From NCBI RefSeq assembly GCF_030687535.1, contig NZ_CP117437.1:4237501-4301500 (forward strand): a stretch of DNA of 64,000 nt, in the 5' to 3' direction. Below are positions 62,951 through 64,000 of the stretch, piece after piece. A program made the translations under genes and the position numbers. How positions within the stretch are numbered: position 1 is the stretch's first letter; the number at the start of each line of letters is the position of its first letter. The notes under the pieces are model-generated. The model worked only from the letters and a program-made list of their open reading frames with translations, searched no databases and was not told the DNA's origin. This DNA is from Pseudomonas sp. FP2335. GTDB lineage: Bacteria; Pseudomonadota; Gammaproteobacteria; Pseudomonadales; Pseudomonadaceae.

Positions 62951-64000
62951 ATGTTTAGAGTTAACGACAACCCTTCAATCTATTTCAGGGAGCCTTACTT
63001 CCCAAACAACCGCGACAGTCACTACGACCGACGCGATACTTACCGCACGTATACCGAACCCCATTACCACCGCTGCGATCGCGACCATAACGCAAACGGA
63101 GACTTTCCGGAGTTCGGACCGGATCGCGGGTACCGCCACGACCGTAGGCTCCCCGACACCCATCGTGACTGGGACCACCGTTTCGACCGTCGACTGCCCG
63201 ATACCCGCCATGACCGGGACTACCACCCCCATCGTCGATTACCCGAAACCCGTCATGACCGGGACTACCACCCCCATCGTCGACTACCCGAAACCCGTCA
63301 TGACCGGGACTACCACCCCGACCGTCGACTGCCCGATACCCGCCATGACCGGGACTACCACCCCGACCGTCGACTGCCCGATACCCGCCATGACCGGGAC
63401 TACAACCCCGACCGTCGACTGCCCGATACCCGCCATGAGCGGGACTGCCACCCCGACCGTCGACTGCCCGATACCCGCCATGACCGGGACTACAACCCCG
63501 ACCGTCGACTGCCCGACTCTCGTCGCGTCCCGGACGTTCGCCCTGCCCTCGACACATCTCAAACCACCCGGACCATTGAGGCAATAGGTCAATTACTCGA
63601 CCGTATACCCAATCGAAAAACAGAGTTCGACCACGGTATTACGTCCGATGACATCCGAGCCGGCAAGTATGGAACGCTCCCACCAAACGCAAGGAAGGAG
63701 CTTGAAAAACTGGACGAAGGTCAAAACTACCGACTGGTCATTCTAAGTAGCGAAAAAGGTTTGGAGTCCGCCTGGATACCCACTGACGAGAACAAGCCCA
63801 CCTTGACCCAACCGCTGAACGACGACGCTTCCAGGAAAAACATCGGACACCCAATATGGGACTTGCCAAACATAATTAAAACCAACGCAAACTCCATCAA
63901 TCTTGGTGTAACTTCAGACGACTTAAAAAAAGGCGTACATGGCAAACTTTCACCAGAAATAAAGAAGAGCATGGACCTACTGACGCAAGGTAAAAACTAT
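62951..64000 (+). CDS. Unrecognised protein with a 15-residue tandem repeat (3' end outside the window)
   Basis: An open frame of 350 codons without a stop up to the window edge. ATG at 62951 has AAGG 9 bases upstream. The first 64 residues are rich in Tyr, Arg, Asp and His (MFRVNDNPSIYFREPYFPNN). Residues 65-199 are nine copies of a 15-residue unit of the form RRLPDTRHDRDYHPD. The rest (from about 205) is an ordinary mixed sequence with two similar segments, GITSDDIRAGKYGTLPPNAR and GVTSDDLKKGVHGKLSPEIK, about 95 residues apart. There is no signal peptide or membrane helix. The gene is divergent from flgF and differs in base composition from its neighbours, which suggests acquired DNA. I do not recognise the family. 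Confidence 0.8.
   Translation, partial: MFRVNDNPSIYFREPYFPNNRDSHYDRRDTYRTYTEPHYHRCDRDHNANGDFPEFGPDRGYRHDRRLPDTHRDWDHRFDRRLPDTRHDRDYHPHRRLPETRHDRDYHPHRRLPETRHDRDYHPDRRLPDTRHDRDYHPDRRLPDTRHDRDYNPDRRLPDTRHERDCHPDRRLPDTRHDRDYNPDRRLPDSRRVPDVRPALDTSQTTRTIEAIGQLLDRIPNRKTEFDHGITSDDIRAGKYGTLPPNARKELEKLDEGQNYRLVILSSEKGLESAWIPTDENKPTLTQPLNDDASRKNIGHPIWDLPNIIKTNANSINLGVTSDDLKKGVHGKLSPEIKKSMDLLTQGKNY
63143..63547 (+). repeat. 45-bp tandem repeat array, nine units
   Basis: Units start every 45 bases with CGTCGACTG or close variants (63143, 63188, 63233, 63278, 63323, 63368, 63413, 63458, 63503). Units 2-8 are nearly identical; the first and last are degenerate. They are head-to-tail without spacers and keep the reading frame. 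Leu codons vary silently (CTG, TTA, CTA), which supports use of the frame beginning at 62951. Confidence 0.95.

Noticed and set aside
63143..63547. Possible CRISPR array
   Set aside because: Units are contiguous with no unique spacers, preserve a reading frame, and are not palindromic in the CRISPR manner; no cas genes are present.
62985..63592. Open frames in other phases across the 45-bp array, on both strands
   Set aside because: They exist only because the repeat unit has no stops in those frames. They end at or soon after the array, while the frame from 62951 stays open for a further 450 bases with ordinary composition.
1..64000. tRNA, rRNA, prophage or insertion-sequence genes
   Set aside because: I saw no cloverleaf sequences, rRNA stretches, transposase motifs or integrase motifs on either strand. 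Only REP-type repeats are present.

Overview
The window reads as chromosome of a Pseudomonas, most likely of the fluorescens group. The evidence is high GC coding sequence, the Pseudomonas-type flagellar regulators FleQ, FleS, FleR and FleN, the MotC/MotD stator pair, the HptB-HsbR-HsbA switch, and REP/REPIN palindromes of the GTGGGAGCGGGCTTGCTCGC kind in several intergenic gaps. Almost every gene lies on the minus strand, so the operons read from right to left. The assignment to the fluorescens group is inference from gene content and repeats, not from a marker-gene comparison.

Left edge (1-2.9 kb): the 3' part of a LuxR-type response regulator gene on the plus strand, a convergent and slightly overlapping YegS-type lipid kinase gene, and three small secreted proteins or lipoproteins. 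From 2.9 to 13.0 kb there is a two-partner secretion locus transcribed tpsB - acyltransferase - tpsA: an outer-membrane transporter, a HlyC/CyaC-like lysine acyltransferase, and a 2589-residue FHA/CdiA-type exoprotein. The C-terminal domain of the exoprotein carries a GHSRG serine-hydrolase-like motif. The small lipoprotein gene that directly follows tpsA is a natural candidate for an immunity or accessory gene.

From 13.4 to 24.0 kb comes the chemotaxis/motor part: a DUF2802 protein, cheW, a ParP-like CheW-domain gene, a ParA/ParC-type ATPase gene, motD, motC, cheB, cheA, cheZ, cheY, fliA and fleN. From 24.1 to 33.8 kb come flhF, flhA, two small cold-shock-domain genes (one canonical, one degenerate), flhB, fliR, fliQ, fliP, fliO, fliN, fliM and fliL: the export gate and switch. 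From 34.0 to 43.8 kb come fliK, hptB, hsbR, hsbA, fliJ, fliI, fliH, fliG, fliF and fliE. From 43.9 to 48.1 kb lie fleR, fleS and fleQ. From 48.3 to 52.5 kb lie fliT, fliS, fliD, flaG and fliC. A lone ketoacyl-ACP synthase III gene follows, then flgL, flgK, flgJ, flgI, flgH, flgG and flgF up to 62.35 kb.

The regulatory layout can be read from the DNA. GG-N10-GC (sigma-54) promoters lie before fleSR, fliE, fliL, flhA and flgF, which fits the FleQ/FleR hierarchy. A sigma-28 (FliA) promoter lies before fliC. Strong hairpin terminators follow fleQ, fleR, fliD, fliC and the KAS III gene.

Right edge (62.35-64.0 kb): a 600-base gap of lower GC leads to a plus-strand gene starting at 62951 that runs open off the window. 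It encodes a very hydrophilic N-terminal half built from a 45-bp (15-residue) tandem repeat, followed by a region containing an internal duplication. I do not recognise its family. It and the tps locus are the most unusual parts of an otherwise conventional flagellar region.
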